A stretch of DNA of 64,000 bases, from positions 5,136,001 through 5,200,000 of the forward strand of contig NZ_CP061947.1 of the NCBI RefSeq assembly GCF_014838715.1. Direction: 5' to 3'. Made by a program: the position numbers and the translations under genes. Source of the stretch: Algoriphagus sp. Y33. Its GTDB lineage: Bacteria > Bacteroidota > Bacteroidia > Cytophagales > Cyclobacteriaceae. Positions 1 through 7,665 of this stretch are shown one piece after another; positions within the stretch are counted from its first letter, which is position 1; each line of letters begins with the position of its first letter. The notes below the pieces were generated by a model. It searched no databases. It was not told the DNA's origin and was given only the letters and a program-made list of their open reading frames with translations.

Positions 1-152
1 GTGATTGGCCACCACACTTGCATTTTCAGGTGATCTGGGATTTGATGGGAAATGTTGGAGACTTTCCTGGTGTCTGCTCCAAGCGGGAAGTTGATAAATA
101 TGTCGCTAACTGTCCGGACCCCAATTTGATTTTGCGAAGCAACGTGATCTAA
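1..152 (+). CDS. M23 family metallopeptidase, C-terminal end (partial)
   Basis: This is the 3' end of a gene entering from the left edge. Reading from base 3 gives about 49 residues with no stop until TAA at 150-152. The segment holds HLHFQ, the HxH zinc-binding end of LytM-type (M23) peptidases, followed by GDFPGV and CPDPNLIL. That tail is familiar from M23 domains, both alone and fused to class III aminotransferases. The gene converges on coaX and the two stop codons overlap by two bases. The family cleaves peptidoglycan cross-links. The start and the rest of the protein lie outside the window, so its full architecture is unknown. Confidence 0.75.
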   Translation, partial: DWPPHLHFQVIWDLMGNVGDFPGVCSKREVDKYVANCPDPNLILRSNVI

Positions 153-919
153 GCATTGGCTTGGGTGATCAGTCGCAACCCTTCGAGTGTCAGATTCCTG
201 TCGATTTCATCAAAGACTTTTTCCAAAGGGGTTAAGATCTCAGCTAATCCGCCCGTCGCAATTACTGTAAATTTCATGTTAGTTTCCAGCGAGATCGTCT
301 CTAGCATACCTTTTACCAAACTCGTATAGCCATAAAAAACCCCGGCCTGAATCGCATGAATGGTGTTTTTGCCTAGAGCAGATTTCGGAAGCTTTAATGC
401 TACATCCGGAAGTTTGGAGGTATTCGTGAAAAGTGATTTGATGGCTGTCTTTAATCCGGGGACAATATTCACCCCTAAAATCTCACCGCAAGCATCTACC
501 ACAGTAAATGTAAGTGCCGTTCCGAAGTCAACTATGATTAGGGGCTTGGAATACAACGAATAAGCTGCCATCACATTACACATCAGATCGGTACCGATTT
601 CATTGGGACGCAGACTTCTGATTGGTAGTTTTTCAAAACTTGCCGGTGAAATAAGGTAAGGCAACGTACCGAAGTAATTTTCGCAAAACTGAAGAATCTG
701 TTCATTGATCTCAGGGACCACTGAACTGAAACCGATTCTTCTTATATCCGCCGGGCTGATCCCATGCTCTAAAAAATACAATGGTACTTTTTTGTGAAGT
801 TGGGCCGGGAATTTGGAAGAATGCGTTTCGATCCGAAAATGGTTCTTCCAACTTTTATTTTCTTCATCATACAGCGCAAAAACCACATTAGAATTTCCCG
901 CATCTATTGCTAAAAACAT
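149..919 (-). CDS. coaX: Type III pantothenate kinase CoaX
   Basis: Catalyses the first step of coenzyme A synthesis, ATP-dependent phosphorylation of pantothenate, in the cytoplasm. The 256-residue length fits the family. Signatures of the ASKHA fold are visible: DAGNSN at residues 6-11 (phosphate loop), GTDL at 109-112 with the catalytic aspartate, DFGTALTF at 131-138 and TGGLA near 222 (adenosine loop). Type III enzymes need a monovalent cation and are not inhibited by CoA (family knowledge). ATG at 917-919 begins right at the DAGNSN-containing N-terminus, so the start is secure. The neighbouring GNAT gene is divergent, with 61 bases between the two starts. Confidence 0.95.
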   Translation of the reverse strand: MFLAIDAGNSNVVFALYDEENKSWKNHFRIETHSSKFPAQLHKKVPLYFLEHGISPADIRRIGFSSVVPEINEQILQFCENYFGTLPYLISPASFEKLPIRSLRPNEIGTDLMCNVMAAYSLYSKPLIIVDFGTALTFTVVDACGEILGVNIVPGLKTAIKSLFTNTSKLPDVALKLPKSALGKNTIHAIQAGVFYGYTSLVKGMLETISLETNMKFTVIATGGLAEILTPLEKVFDEIDRNLTLEGLRLITQANA

Positions 920-980
920 TGTTTCTCGGATTTGATTAAATTAGCCTTCCCAAAATTAAACGGTTTTATAAACTTTGAAC

Positions 981-1457
981 ATGTACACGCTAAGAGAAGG
1001 AAAAATCGAGGATCTTCCTCGGGTATTGGAATTGATAAATGAGTTGGCGCTTTATGAAAAGGCACCGGAGCAAGTGTCCAATACACTTGAAATGATGGAG
1101 GTAGATGGGTTTGGTGAAAATCCTGTTTATGGAATGTTTGTATGCGTGAAAGATGAGACTTCGGAGATTGTCGGCATTGCAATTTACTATTACCGCTACA
1201 GTACCTGGAAAGGCAAGCGAATTTATCTGGAGGATCTGGTGGTCACTCAATCCGAGCGTGGCAATGGTGCAGGAAAGCTGCTTTTTGACCGTATCATGAA
1301 GAAATGCTTGGAGGAAAATTGTACGGGAATGATGTGGCAAGTGCTTGACTGGAATGAGCCTGCGATCAATTTCTATAGGAAGTATGGCACAACCTTAGAA
1401 GCAGGGTGGCTAAACGCACACTTACAAGACTATGAAATAAAGCAGCTCCTTGATTAG
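981..1457 (+). CDS. GNAT family N-acetyltransferase
   Basis: A 158-residue single-domain acetyltransferase using acetyl-CoA. The GNAT core is clear: EDLVVTQSERGNGAGKLLFD is the motif A pyrophosphate-binding stretch (Q/RxxGxG/A), and WQVLDWNEPAINFYRKYG is motif B. The overall pattern resembles the diamine/thialysine acetyltransferase (SSAT-like) branch, but the substrate cannot be told from sequence. An in-frame TTG lies two codons upstream; ATG at 981 is preferred because it directly precedes YTLREG, the usual start of the domain. It is transcribed away from coaX and followed by a toxin-antitoxin operon. Confidence 0.85.
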   Translation: MYTLREGKIEDLPRVLELINELALYEKAPEQVSNTLEMMEVDGFGENPVYGMFVCVKDETSEIVGIAIYYYRYSTWKGKRIYLEDLVVTQSERGNGAGKLLFDRIMKKCLEENCTGMMWQVLDWNEPAINFYRKYGTTLEAGWLNAHLQDYEIKQLLD

Positions 1458-1464
1458 CGTAAAT

Positions 1465-1512
1465 AAAAATATTGCAGATACAAGAATATGATATTGTGTT
1501 TGCAATATTTTT
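1465..1512 (+). promoter_or_regulatory. 12-bp perfect inverted repeat upstream of the Xre/RES operon
   Basis: AAAAATATTGCA at 1465-1476 is exactly mirrored by TGCAATATTTTT at 1501-1512, with an AT-rich spacer containing the smaller palindrome AATATGATATT. It ends 32 bases before the antitoxin ATG. It could be the operator through which the Xre antitoxin represses its own operon, which is typical of such modules. It could also be a weak terminator for the GNAT gene, because the right arm runs into a T-tract. The sequence alone does not decide. Confidence 0.5.
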
Positions 1513-1544
1513 TTTGTAAATTAGTGAGCGTTAAATGAATAACC

Positions 1545-2012
1545 ATGACACATACTTGGAAGATATCATTAGGAGAAAAGGAGTCTGAGATCATCCGTAC
1601 AGGCAATGATTCCTATTATTTTTTTCAAGAGACTATATCCATGGTAAGTGAGCCATCGCAGACTTATGGGGTGGCCGTTTCGTTTCATGATACAGGTGAG
1701 CTTTTTGATTTTCTTGACTTTACCCAGCAGGATGTTTCAGAAATGCTAGAGGTGGATCCCAGCACATTGTCACGTTGGCGCAAAGAAGACAGAAAGCTTA
1801 CTAAGATCCTTACTAAGAGTATTCTGGAGATAGATCAGGTTATTGCGAAAGGAGTCCGGATTTTCGGTTCGGAGGAGTTGCTTTCGCAATGGCTTCACAC
1901 TGAAAATGCATCCTTGGGCAATCAAAAGCCGGCTACTCTAATGAAAAACCCTTATGGCACTGATCGTGTGGATGAAGCCATAGAGGCCATGTCATGGGGA
2001 GCTGTTTTATAA
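1545..2012 (+). CDS. Xre/MbcA/ParS-type antitoxin of a RES toxin-antitoxin pair
   Basis: A 155-residue antitoxin expected to bind the RES protein encoded three bases downstream and to bind DNA. The middle holds a helix-turn-helix-like stretch (QQDVSEMLEVDPSTLSRWRK). The C-terminal third (VIAKGVRIFGSEELLSQWL, then NPYG) matches the toxin-binding MbcA/ParS domain, where the usual wording is GSeEkA..WL..pn..LGg.kP. LGNQKPATLMKNPYG is a good match to the lid over the toxin active site. Gene order (antitoxin first) and tight spacing are typical of Xre-RES operons. Confidence 0.88.
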   Translation: MTHTWKISLGEKESEIIRTGNDSYYFFQETISMVSEPSQTYGVAVSFHDTGELFDFLDFTQQDVSEMLEVDPSTLSRWRKEDRKLTKILTKSILEIDQVIAKGVRIFGSEELLSQWLHTENASLGNQKPATLMKNPYGTDRVDEAIEAMSWGAVL

Positions 2013-2015
2013 TTT

Positions 2016-2474
2016 ATGAGGTATTTCCGACTGATAGAGCATCTTAGCGGTAGAAGTTCTCTTGGCTATGGGTTGGGAGCCGGAAGGTGGAATCAATACG
2101 GAACCCCGATAATCTACGGATGCAGTATTTCTTCACTTAATTTCCTGGAACTTCTTAGTATCAAGGGTACGGTAGTCACCCAAAGTAAGTGGAAGCTGGT
2201 CGTCCTTGAAATTACCGGACAAATACCGGAACTAGATGCTACACTGTTGCCGCCTGATTGGAAAAATAGACCGCACCCAAGGTCTACACAGGAGTTTGGT
2301 ACAGCTTGGGCTAAAGGTATGATCTCCCCGGTTCTCAAAATCCCCTCATGCCGGATTCCTTTACAAAGCTATTCAAGCGAGCATAATTTGTTGATAAATC
2401 CGCTGCACGCTGATTTTCAAACCTCAGTAAAACCTATGCAAGAATGGGATGTGAGTTTTGAGGTGAACTGTTGA
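2016..2474 (+). CDS. RES domain toxin (NAD+-degrading)
   Basis: A 152-residue RES-domain protein. Characterised relatives (for example MbcT of Mycobacterium and ParT) deplete NAD+ by phosphorolysis or modify target enzymes. Expected family landmarks are present: the N-terminal RYFRLI, GAGRWNQYGTPIIYG at 21-35 (the GGRWN..G..viY motif), a Leu-Glu pair at residues 44-45 (LELL) where the catalytic Glu is expected, and the C-terminal PS....N.LINPLHADF stretch. The gene starts three bases after the antitoxin stop, implying translational coupling. No truncation or lost key residue is visible, so the toxin looks intact. Confidence 0.88.
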   Translation: MRYFRLIEHLSGRSSLGYGLGAGRWNQYGTPIIYGCSISSLNFLELLSIKGTVVTQSKWKLVVLEITGQIPELDATLLPPDWKNRPHPRSTQEFGTAWAKGMISPVLKIPSCRIPLQSYSSEHNLLINPLHADFQTSVKPMQEWDVSFEVNC

Positions 2475-2499
2475 AATTAGCTATTGAAAGATTAAACTA

Positions 2500-2674
2500 T
2501 TAAACCCGAAATATGCATTAGCAATTCTATTGCAGCCATTAATTGCTTCAGAATCAGCCATTACATTGCTATTTTCGACTTCACCATAGCGGTGCTATGC
2601 CTCAGTCTCCAAACAGCCTGATTTTCTTGCAATTAATGTCCTCATAACGAAACCTAATGCATAATCCGGCTTAA
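2500..2674. repeat. MITE-like palindromic element with TTAA ends
   Basis: A 175-bp non-coding block built as nested inverted repeats. Outer arms are TTAA-containing: left arm 2500-2522 and right arm 2653-2674 share TATGCATTAG, and TTAA lies at each extremity. Inside are CATTAATTGC (2537-2546) against GCAATTAATG (2629-2638), an imperfect pair around 2549-2557 and 2617-2628, and a tip hairpin CATAGC-GGT-GCTATG (2585-2599). Terminal inverted repeats plus TTAA at both ends suggest a small non-autonomous transposable element. No second copy is seen in this window, so mobility is inference. Confidence 0.5.
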
Positions 2675-2697
2675 AAAATACTTCTTGGCTAACGCAA

Positions 2698-2723
2698 AAA
2701 GACCGGGAATTCTCTCGGCCTTT
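2698..2723 (-). terminator. Rho-independent terminator of guaB
   Basis: AAAGACCGGGA and TCTCGGCCTTT pair around an ATTC loop (one mismatch and one GU pair). On the minus strand the stem ends in a run of five T residues, 30 bases past the guaB stop. Confidence 0.75.
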
Positions 2724-2752
2724 CCAATATTGCAAGATTCAAAATAAATTGA

Positions 2753-4231
2753 TTATCCCTTCAAACTATAATTTGGAGCTTCTCTGGTTACACTTACATC
2801 ATGCGGATGTGATTCTTTTACCCCTGCAGCTGTGATTTTCACGAATTTCCCATTATTTTGAAGATCTTCGATCGTCTGTGTACCACAGTATCCCATTCCA
2901 GCCTGAAGTCCTCCGACTAATTGGTAAAGAACCTCAGATACCAACCCTTTGAAAGGAACACGGCCAACGATTCCTTCAGGAACCAATTTTTTGATATTGT
3001 CCTCCGCATCTTGGAAATAACGGTCTTTGGAACCTGATTCCATTGCTTCCAAAGAACCCATACCTCTATAGGACTTAAACTTTCTCCCTTCAAAAATAAT
3101 CATCTCTCCCGGAGCTTCCTCAGTTCCTGCCAAAAGTGATCCTATCATAATAGAACTTCCACCGGCGGCAATCGCTTTCACCAAGTCACCCGAATATCTT
3201 ATTCCTCCATCTGCGATTACCGGTACATCTCTGCCCTTCAGTGCTTCGGCGCATTCAAAAACAGCAGACAGCTGTGGTACTCCCACACCGGCAATTATTC
3301 TTGTGGTACAAATAGAGCCCGGGCCTACGCCTACTTTCACTGCATCTGCTCCAGCATCTGCCAACGCAATAGCTGCTTCGGGAGTAGCAATATTTCCCAC
3401 GATCACTTCCAGATCCGGAAACGCATCCTTGATTTTTCTACAGGTCTCAATTACGCCTTTAGAATGCCCGTGGGCAGTATCGATCGATACTACATCTACT
3501 CCTGCGTTTTTCAAAGCCTCCACCCGGTCTACAATATCAGGTGTCACCCCTACGGCCGCCCCTACTCTCAATCTTCCGAATTCATCCTTACAGGCATTTG
3601 GCTTGTCACGTCGCTTTAAAATATCCTTATATGTGATCAACCCTGAAAGCTTGTATTCATCATCTACTATCGGAAGTTTTTCGATTTTATATTCCTGAAG
3701 AATTTCCTCTGCCTGCTCCAATGAAATGCCGGATTTGGCAGTGATAAGATTTTCGACGGTCATGATCTCACGGATAGGCCGATTCTGATCCTTGATGAAG
3801 CGGAGATCGCGGTTAGTGATGATTCCTTTTAAGATCTTATTTTCATCCACCACAGGAATCCCTCCAATATGATATTCACGCATGATCTGCTCCGCATCGC
3901 GTACTTTCGCATCTATGTGAAGTGTGATGGGATCTAGGATCATTCCCGCCTGAGATCGCTTTACTTTGCGTACTTGTGCTGCCTGCTGCTCTATAGACAT
4001 GTTCTTGTGAACAAATCCAAGGCCGCCTTCAAGCGCAATAGCAATAGCCAGTTCAGCTTCGGTGACGGTATCCATAGCAGCTGACACCAACGGAATATTT
4101 AGTCTGATTTTCTTGGTGAGCTGAGTAGAGGTATTCGTGTCTCGTGGAAGGACTTCAGAATAACCTGGAACAAGAAGCACGTCGTCGTAGGTGAGTGCTT
4201 CGTAGAGGAACTTATCGGAATTTCTGTTCAT
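2753..4231 (-). CDS. guaB: Inosine-5'-monophosphate dehydrogenase
   Basis: Oxidises IMP to XMP with NAD+, the committed step of GTP synthesis. At 492 residues it has the standard bacterial layout: a TIM barrel interrupted by two CBS domains (roughly residues 100-205), DTAHGHS at 251-257, and the catalytic loop GVGPGSICTTR with the nucleophile Cys308. The flap region includes GYCGTQTIEDL near the C-terminus. ATG at 4229-4231 begins MNRNSDKFLYEALTYDDVLL, the normal N-terminus. It is a single-gene unit with its own terminator downstream and a strong hairpin in the region before its start. Confidence 0.97.
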   Translation of the reverse strand: MNRNSDKFLYEALTYDDVLLVPGYSEVLPRDTNTSTQLTKKIRLNIPLVSAAMDTVTEAELAIAIALEGGLGFVHKNMSIEQQAAQVRKVKRSQAGMILDPITLHIDAKVRDAEQIMREYHIGGIPVVDENKILKGIITNRDLRFIKDQNRPIREIMTVENLITAKSGISLEQAEEILQEYKIEKLPIVDDEYKLSGLITYKDILKRRDKPNACKDEFGRLRVGAAVGVTPDIVDRVEALKNAGVDVVSIDTAHGHSKGVIETCRKIKDAFPDLEVIVGNIATPEAAIALADAGADAVKVGVGPGSICTTRIIAGVGVPQLSAVFECAEALKGRDVPVIADGGIRYSGDLVKAIAAGGSSIMIGSLLAGTEEAPGEMIIFEGRKFKSYRGMGSLEAMESGSKDRYFQDAEDNIKKLVPEGIVGRVPFKGLVSEVLYQLVGGLQAGMGYCGTQTIEDLQNNGKFVKITAAGVKESHPHDVSVTREAPNYSLKG

Positions 4232-4574
4232 GGCAAATATTGGTGTAGAGGTAACCCTATTTGCCCGTCAAAGTTACACACAAAATCCAATGCCAAACTA
4301 GTCTCCTCCAAAATAAATTTTGAAGGAGACATAAAATTTTATGATTATCCGCAATGATGCCAGTCACATTATTTTCTTGGCTTAGGTCGCTTGAATACCC
4401 TCCACAGCGAGGCAGGGATGACCAGCCTTTGCAGGTAGGCAGTCCGAAGTGGCCTAAATAATAGAGTTTACCAAACCCTTTATTGTTTTCTACTTCAGCT
4501 GACAGAAAACAGATACATCTACAGTTATATGAACTTCCTTTTCGGAAAGCGTCTCATAAAATGTATCGAAGCTC
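4232..4574. other. Intergenic region between guaB and the rsmB-like gene
   Basis: No convincing gene is seen here. Besides the hairpin at 4301-4342 it holds a repeat-like stretch at about 4377-4456. There TTAGGTCGCTT and AAGTGGCCTAA form an imperfect inverted pair enclosing CCCTCC...GAGGCAGGG, the sort of short palindromic debris common between Bacteroidota genes. The decamer GATGCCAGTC (4356-4365) recurs exactly at 9661-9670. Confidence 0.45.
4301..4342 (-). promoter_or_regulatory. Hairpin and palindrome in the guaB upstream region
   Basis: Bases 4301-4330 form a hairpin: GTCTCCT pairs with AGGAGAC, followed after one mismatch by CAAAA with TTTTG around a TAAA loop. Directly adjacent is ATAAAATTTTAT (4331-4342), a perfect 12-bp palindrome. 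Both lie 70-111 bases upstream of the guaB ATG, where an operator or leader structure would be expected. There is no T-run in the guaB direction to make it a terminator. Its role is unproven. Confidence 0.4.
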
Positions 4575-5762
4575 CTACTTCTTCTGAAGTCTGGCAATAT
4601 AGAATCCGTCAAAGCCACTCTCCTGTGCCAGAACCTTTTGATCCTCGATTAATTCAAAATCCTTTCCAGCTTCACTTGCCAAGAATTTGGCAATTTGATC
4701 TTGGTTTTCAGAAGGTAAAATACTGCAAGTAGCATAGACCATTTGTCCACCGGGTTTCACCATCGAAGGGTAGCTTTGAAGGATTTCCTGTTGTGTCGCC
4801 TGGACTTTTGCTATGGATTCTTCACTGAGTTTCCACTTTGTGTCCGGATTTCTACGAAGAACTCCCAAACCGGAACAAGGCACATCAAGTAGCAATCTAT
4901 CCGCTGATTCTTTCAGTCTTTTGATTGTTTTGGAGCCCTCGATCACCTTGCGCTCGATAATAGAAACTCCATCGCGGCGAGCTCTAAGCTTGGTCTGCTG
5001 TAGTTTCCACTCCTCCACATCCATGGAAAGTACTTTCCCTTTGTTTTGCATCAGAGCCGCAATGTGAAGTGATTTTCCTCCTGCGCCTGCACAAGCATCA
5101 ATTACACGCATTCCCGGCTCCACGGCAAGTGCTGCAGCTACCAGTTGGGAGGAAGCATCCTGCACTTCAAACATCCCTTCTTTGAAAGCTGGATTACGGA
5201 ATACATTCGTTCGCTCGTCCAAAATCAGCGCATCTGGATAGCCTTTGATAATGTGCGTGTGAATATTATCCTCTGCCAACCTATTTTTCAGTTGCTCGCG
5301 GGTGATTTTAAGCGTGTTTACACGCAATACCACTTGTGCCTCCTGATTCAAACTGTGGATCTCTGCTTCCCATTTATCTCCTAGTTCTTTTTTCCCAAGG
5401 TCAAATAGCCAATCCGGCACAGACTCCAGCTTGGCAGGATCTTCTAGCTTTTCGTACTTCTCTCTTATCTTTTCAGGATTGATTTTGGCAAACTCCTCCC
5501 ACGGTGGCAGGCTATGACCCTGCATCAGCCAATAAGTTCCAAAAAGATCATAAGGTTCCTTGCTTGGGCTCAAGAAATTGATCAGCCGCCACCAACGAAC
5601 CATCTCATAGGTAGTTTCAGCTATAAATGAACGGTCACGGGCACCCCATTTTGGGTTGGATTTCAACGTGCGCTCGATTACTTTATCAGCGTATTGACCT
5701 TCTTCAAAAATTGCGGCAAGTGCGGTATGAACTCCGCGAATGGTATTGTTGTGTAGCTTCAT
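4575..5762 (-). CDS. RsmB/NOP-family 16S rRNA cytosine-C5 methyltransferase
   Basis: Class I SAM-dependent RNA methyltransferase, most like RsmB (m5C967 of 16S rRNA), 395 residues from the ATG chosen here. The N-terminal third is a NusB-like helical domain (MKLHNNTIRGVHTALAAIF). The catalytic domain shows VIDACAGAGGKSLHIA (SAM loop), LLDVPCSGLGVLRRNPD (motif IV Cys) and YATCSILPSENQDQ (motif VI Cys, the nucleophile). A GTG six codons upstream (5780) is possible, but ATG at 5760-5762 fits the conserved N-terminus. It is transcribed alone. Exact target specificity is inferred from family only. Confidence 0.85.
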   Translation of the reverse strand: MKLHNNTIRGVHTALAAIFEEGQYADKVIERTLKSNPKWGARDRSFIAETTYEMVRWWRLINFLSPSKEPYDLFGTYWLMQGHSLPPWEEFAKINPEKIREKYEKLEDPAKLESVPDWLFDLGKKELGDKWEAEIHSLNQEAQVVLRVNTLKITREQLKNRLAEDNIHTHIIKGYPDALILDERTNVFRNPAFKEGMFEVQDASSQLVAAALAVEPGMRVIDACAGAGGKSLHIAALMQNKGKVLSMDVEEWKLQQTKLRARRDGVSIIERKVIEGSKTIKRLKESADRLLLDVPCSGLGVLRRNPDTKWKLSEESIAKVQATQQEILQSYPSMVKPGGQMVYATCSILPSENQDQIAKFLASEAGKDFELIEDQKVLAQESGFDGFYIARLQKK

Positions 5763-5819
5763 GGGAAATAAATTCTCCACAAAGGTAGTTTTTCTTTCTG
5801 AGTCTGTCAGAATGAGATT

Positions 5820-6108
5820 TTAGAAGGGTTGAAAAACTAGCCCTAAGCGAATTCCATCACGCTTCACCGCAGACCCAAAATCCTCGCTGGTTCCAAAATA
5901 ATTATATAGATTGTAATATCCGCCGAATCCGGAATCCAAGATCGGAGGAGCATTATCCTGCAAGATTTGCCTTCTAAACTCCAAAAGATTTGCTCTTAAC
6001 TCCACTGCCATCCACACCAAACCAAAATTTGGATTGGCTTTGTCCAAACGCTTCTGAAACAAAGCACACAAATGCTAAAACCAAGTATAGGTTCTTCATA
6101 AGCGTCAT
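5820..6108 (-). pseudogene. Frameshifted small outer-membrane beta-barrel protein remnant
   Basis: From ATG at 6106-6108 (or 6097-6099) the minus strand encodes a convincing signal peptide (MKNLYLVLAFVCFVSEAFGQ) followed by KFWFGVDGSGVKSKSFGV, then a TAG stop at 5974-5976. A different frame overlaps it and continues to 5820 with GFGGYYNLYNYFGTSEDFG and the C-terminus GIRLGLVFQPF. Ending in an aromatic residue after alternating hydrophobics is typical of a last outer-membrane strand. Joined, the two frames resemble one secreted barrel protein shortened and broken by a frameshift. A sequencing error is an alternative; the combined length (about 90 residues) is short for a barrel. Confidence 0.5.
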
Positions 6109-6153
6109 GGTTTTTATAACTTTACGAACCTTAATCCTCTATCGCTAAATAAC

Positions 6154-6987
6154 ATGCCTGTATTCCATGAAATTATAACTTCCTGGGCTGAAAAACTTAC
6201 CGATTATGAAAAACAAGAGGCTGAATCTATAGTAAGCTGGCTGTTCGAGCATCATCTGGGATGGAGAAAAAGTGATCTGTTAAATGATGCTGACGAAGGC
6301 TCCTTTCCTCCAAAAATCCTTGAAGACCTAGAGCGATTAAAGATGGGAGAGCCTATTCAGTATATTATTGGAAAAGGGCCATTCTATGGAAGAGACTTTT
6401 TCGTCAGCCCGGATACGTTGATTCCCAGAAATGAAACCGAGGAATTGGTTCACCTGATCATCAAGGAAAATCCTAAAGCAAGCTTGAAACTATTGGACAT
6501 CGGAACAGGAACAGGATGTATCCCGGTATCACTGGCTTTGGAAATGGAAGATCCTGAAGTGTACGCAGTGGATATTTCTGAAGAAGCATTAGCCATCGCC
6601 CGTAAAAATGGAGATGCACTGGGAGCAGAGGTTGTTTTTTCTAAATGTGATATTCTTTCCGAGCTACCTGAAGTCGCGGAATTGGATATTTTGGTAAGCA
6701 ATCCTCCATACATTCCTGAGCAGGAAAAAAGTGAAATGCAGAAAAATGTACTGGATTTTGAGCCGGGGCTAGCCTTGTTTGTAAGCAATGAAGACCCATT
6801 ACTCTTTTACAGAACTATCGCAGAAAAAGGAAAGCAACTGCTGAAGTCAGGAGGAAAAATATATTTTGAAATCAATGAAAAGTATGGGAATGCAGTTTCC
6901 TTATTGATGCAGGAGTCGGGTTATTCGGAGATACGGGTGTTGAAAGATTTGAATGGAAAGGATAGGATTGTAGTCGCTAGATGCTAG
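6154..6987 (+). CDS. prmC: Peptide chain release factor N5-glutamine methyltransferase
   Basis: Methylates the glutamine of the GGQ motif in release factors RF1 and RF2, raising termination efficiency. It is 277 residues long with the helical N-terminal domain (including GEPIQYIIGKGPFYGRDFFV near 66-84), PRNETEEL at 91-98, the SAM-binding DIGTGTGCI at 115-123, and the family-defining NPPY at 183-186. It is preceded by a decayed outer-membrane gene and followed by a decayed antitoxin, so it appears to be a monocistronic gene. Confidence 0.96.
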   Translation: MPVFHEIITSWAEKLTDYEKQEAESIVSWLFEHHLGWRKSDLLNDADEGSFPPKILEDLERLKMGEPIQYIIGKGPFYGRDFFVSPDTLIPRNETEELVHLIIKENPKASLKLLDIGTGTGCIPVSLALEMEDPEVYAVDISEEALAIARKNGDALGAEVVFSKCDILSELPEVAELDILVSNPPYIPEQEKSEMQKNVLDFEPGLALFVSNEDPLLFYRTIAEKGKQLLKSGGKIYFEINEKYGNAVSLLMQESGYSEIRVLKDLNGKDRIVVARC

Positions 6988-7035
6988 ATTTAAGTATCAA
7001 GTAATTAGATTGTCGAATGATAAAGGCGGTCAGCA

Positions 7036-7376
7036 ATAACTCGAACTATCAAGGCTCTAGCTAGGATAGATCAGCTTTTTGATGCTAAATAAGGAACTCG
7101 AGAAGGCGCGGAATTAGAATTATTGGTAACTCTAGTTAGGCTTTATTAATGGGAGACTTTTCCTTTACCGACCTTTGATCCTATAGGAGCAATAAAAACA
7201 GAATGGAAGATCCAAATCTAAAGAATAAAGACCTAGAGCCTATTATGGGTGATGCCGGGAATATTTCTAAAATCTTAAAAAAGAGTCTGACGCTGGATAT
7301 GGGTCGTGGATTAAGCAAAAAGCTTGGCCTGCCGATTGAGGTTTTGGTAGGTAGATCAAACAAAGAAATTGCATAA
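7036..7376 (+). pseudogene. Decayed HigA-type (Xre) antitoxin
   Basis: Conceptual translation in the frame of base 7054 gives ALARIDQLFDAK, a TAA stop (7090), GTREGAELELLVTLVRLY, a second TAA (7147), then FDPIGAIKT. The reading then moves to the frame of ATG 7203, giving MEDPNLKNKDLEPIMG and LGLPIEVLVG to TAA at 7374-7376. End to end this follows the HigA-type pattern ALARIDELFDAKPGTPEGDE...LELLVTLVE.Y...DPIEAIKF.ME.L.L..KDLEPIIG...IPAEVL. Two in-frame stops and one frameshift near 7200 show it is dead. The 57-codon piece from 7203 is still open and could be translated. No toxin gene remains beside it. Confidence 0.8.
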
Positions 7377-7380
7377 ACCT

Positions 7381-7665
7381 ATGAGTCAGAAAAAATGCCC
7401 AAACTGTGGACAATGGTCTGTCTGGACGAACAACTACAAAGATCGCTGCGAGCACTGCGGAGCATATTTGTCTCCTGTAGAGATGGAGCGTCAGGATAAA
7501 TTTGAAAAGGATAAGGAGAAAAACGAAAAGGACTGGATGTTCTATATAAATCCGGATGACAGCTCCATCGTGAAGTTTTTCAAAAAATCCGGCAACCTGT
7601 TTTATACTGTATTTATGGCCATCATGACTTTTATTATGTGGTTGATAGCTGCTTTACCGGGATGA
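7381..7665 (+). CDS. Small zinc-ribbon membrane protein
   Basis: A 94-residue protein starting at ATG 7381 (a TTG four codons upstream is less likely). The N-terminus holds two CxxC knuckles, CPNCGQWS and CEHCG, about 16 residues apart, which suggests a zinc ribbon. A charged stretch rich in Lys, Asp and Glu follows, and the last 25 residues (FYTVFMAIMTFIMWLIAAL) form one transmembrane helix. The ribbon would face the cytoplasm if the N-in rule holds. Its stop codon overlaps the next start (ATGA), so the two membrane proteins are probably coupled. Function not recognised. Confidence 0.7.
   Translation: MSQKKCPNCGQWSVWTNNYKDRCEHCGAYLSPVEMERQDKFEKDKEKNEKDWMFYINPDDSSIVKFFKKSGNLFYTVFMAIMTFIMWLIAALPG

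Noticed and set aside
360..563. 67-codon open frame opposite coaX
   Set aside because: It lies wholly inside coaX, has no recognisable features, and its codons mirror the real gene.
4232..4574. Purine riboswitch upstream of guaB
   Set aside because: The hairpin present does not show the three-way junction or conserved core bases of known guanine or PRPP/ppGpp riboswitches.
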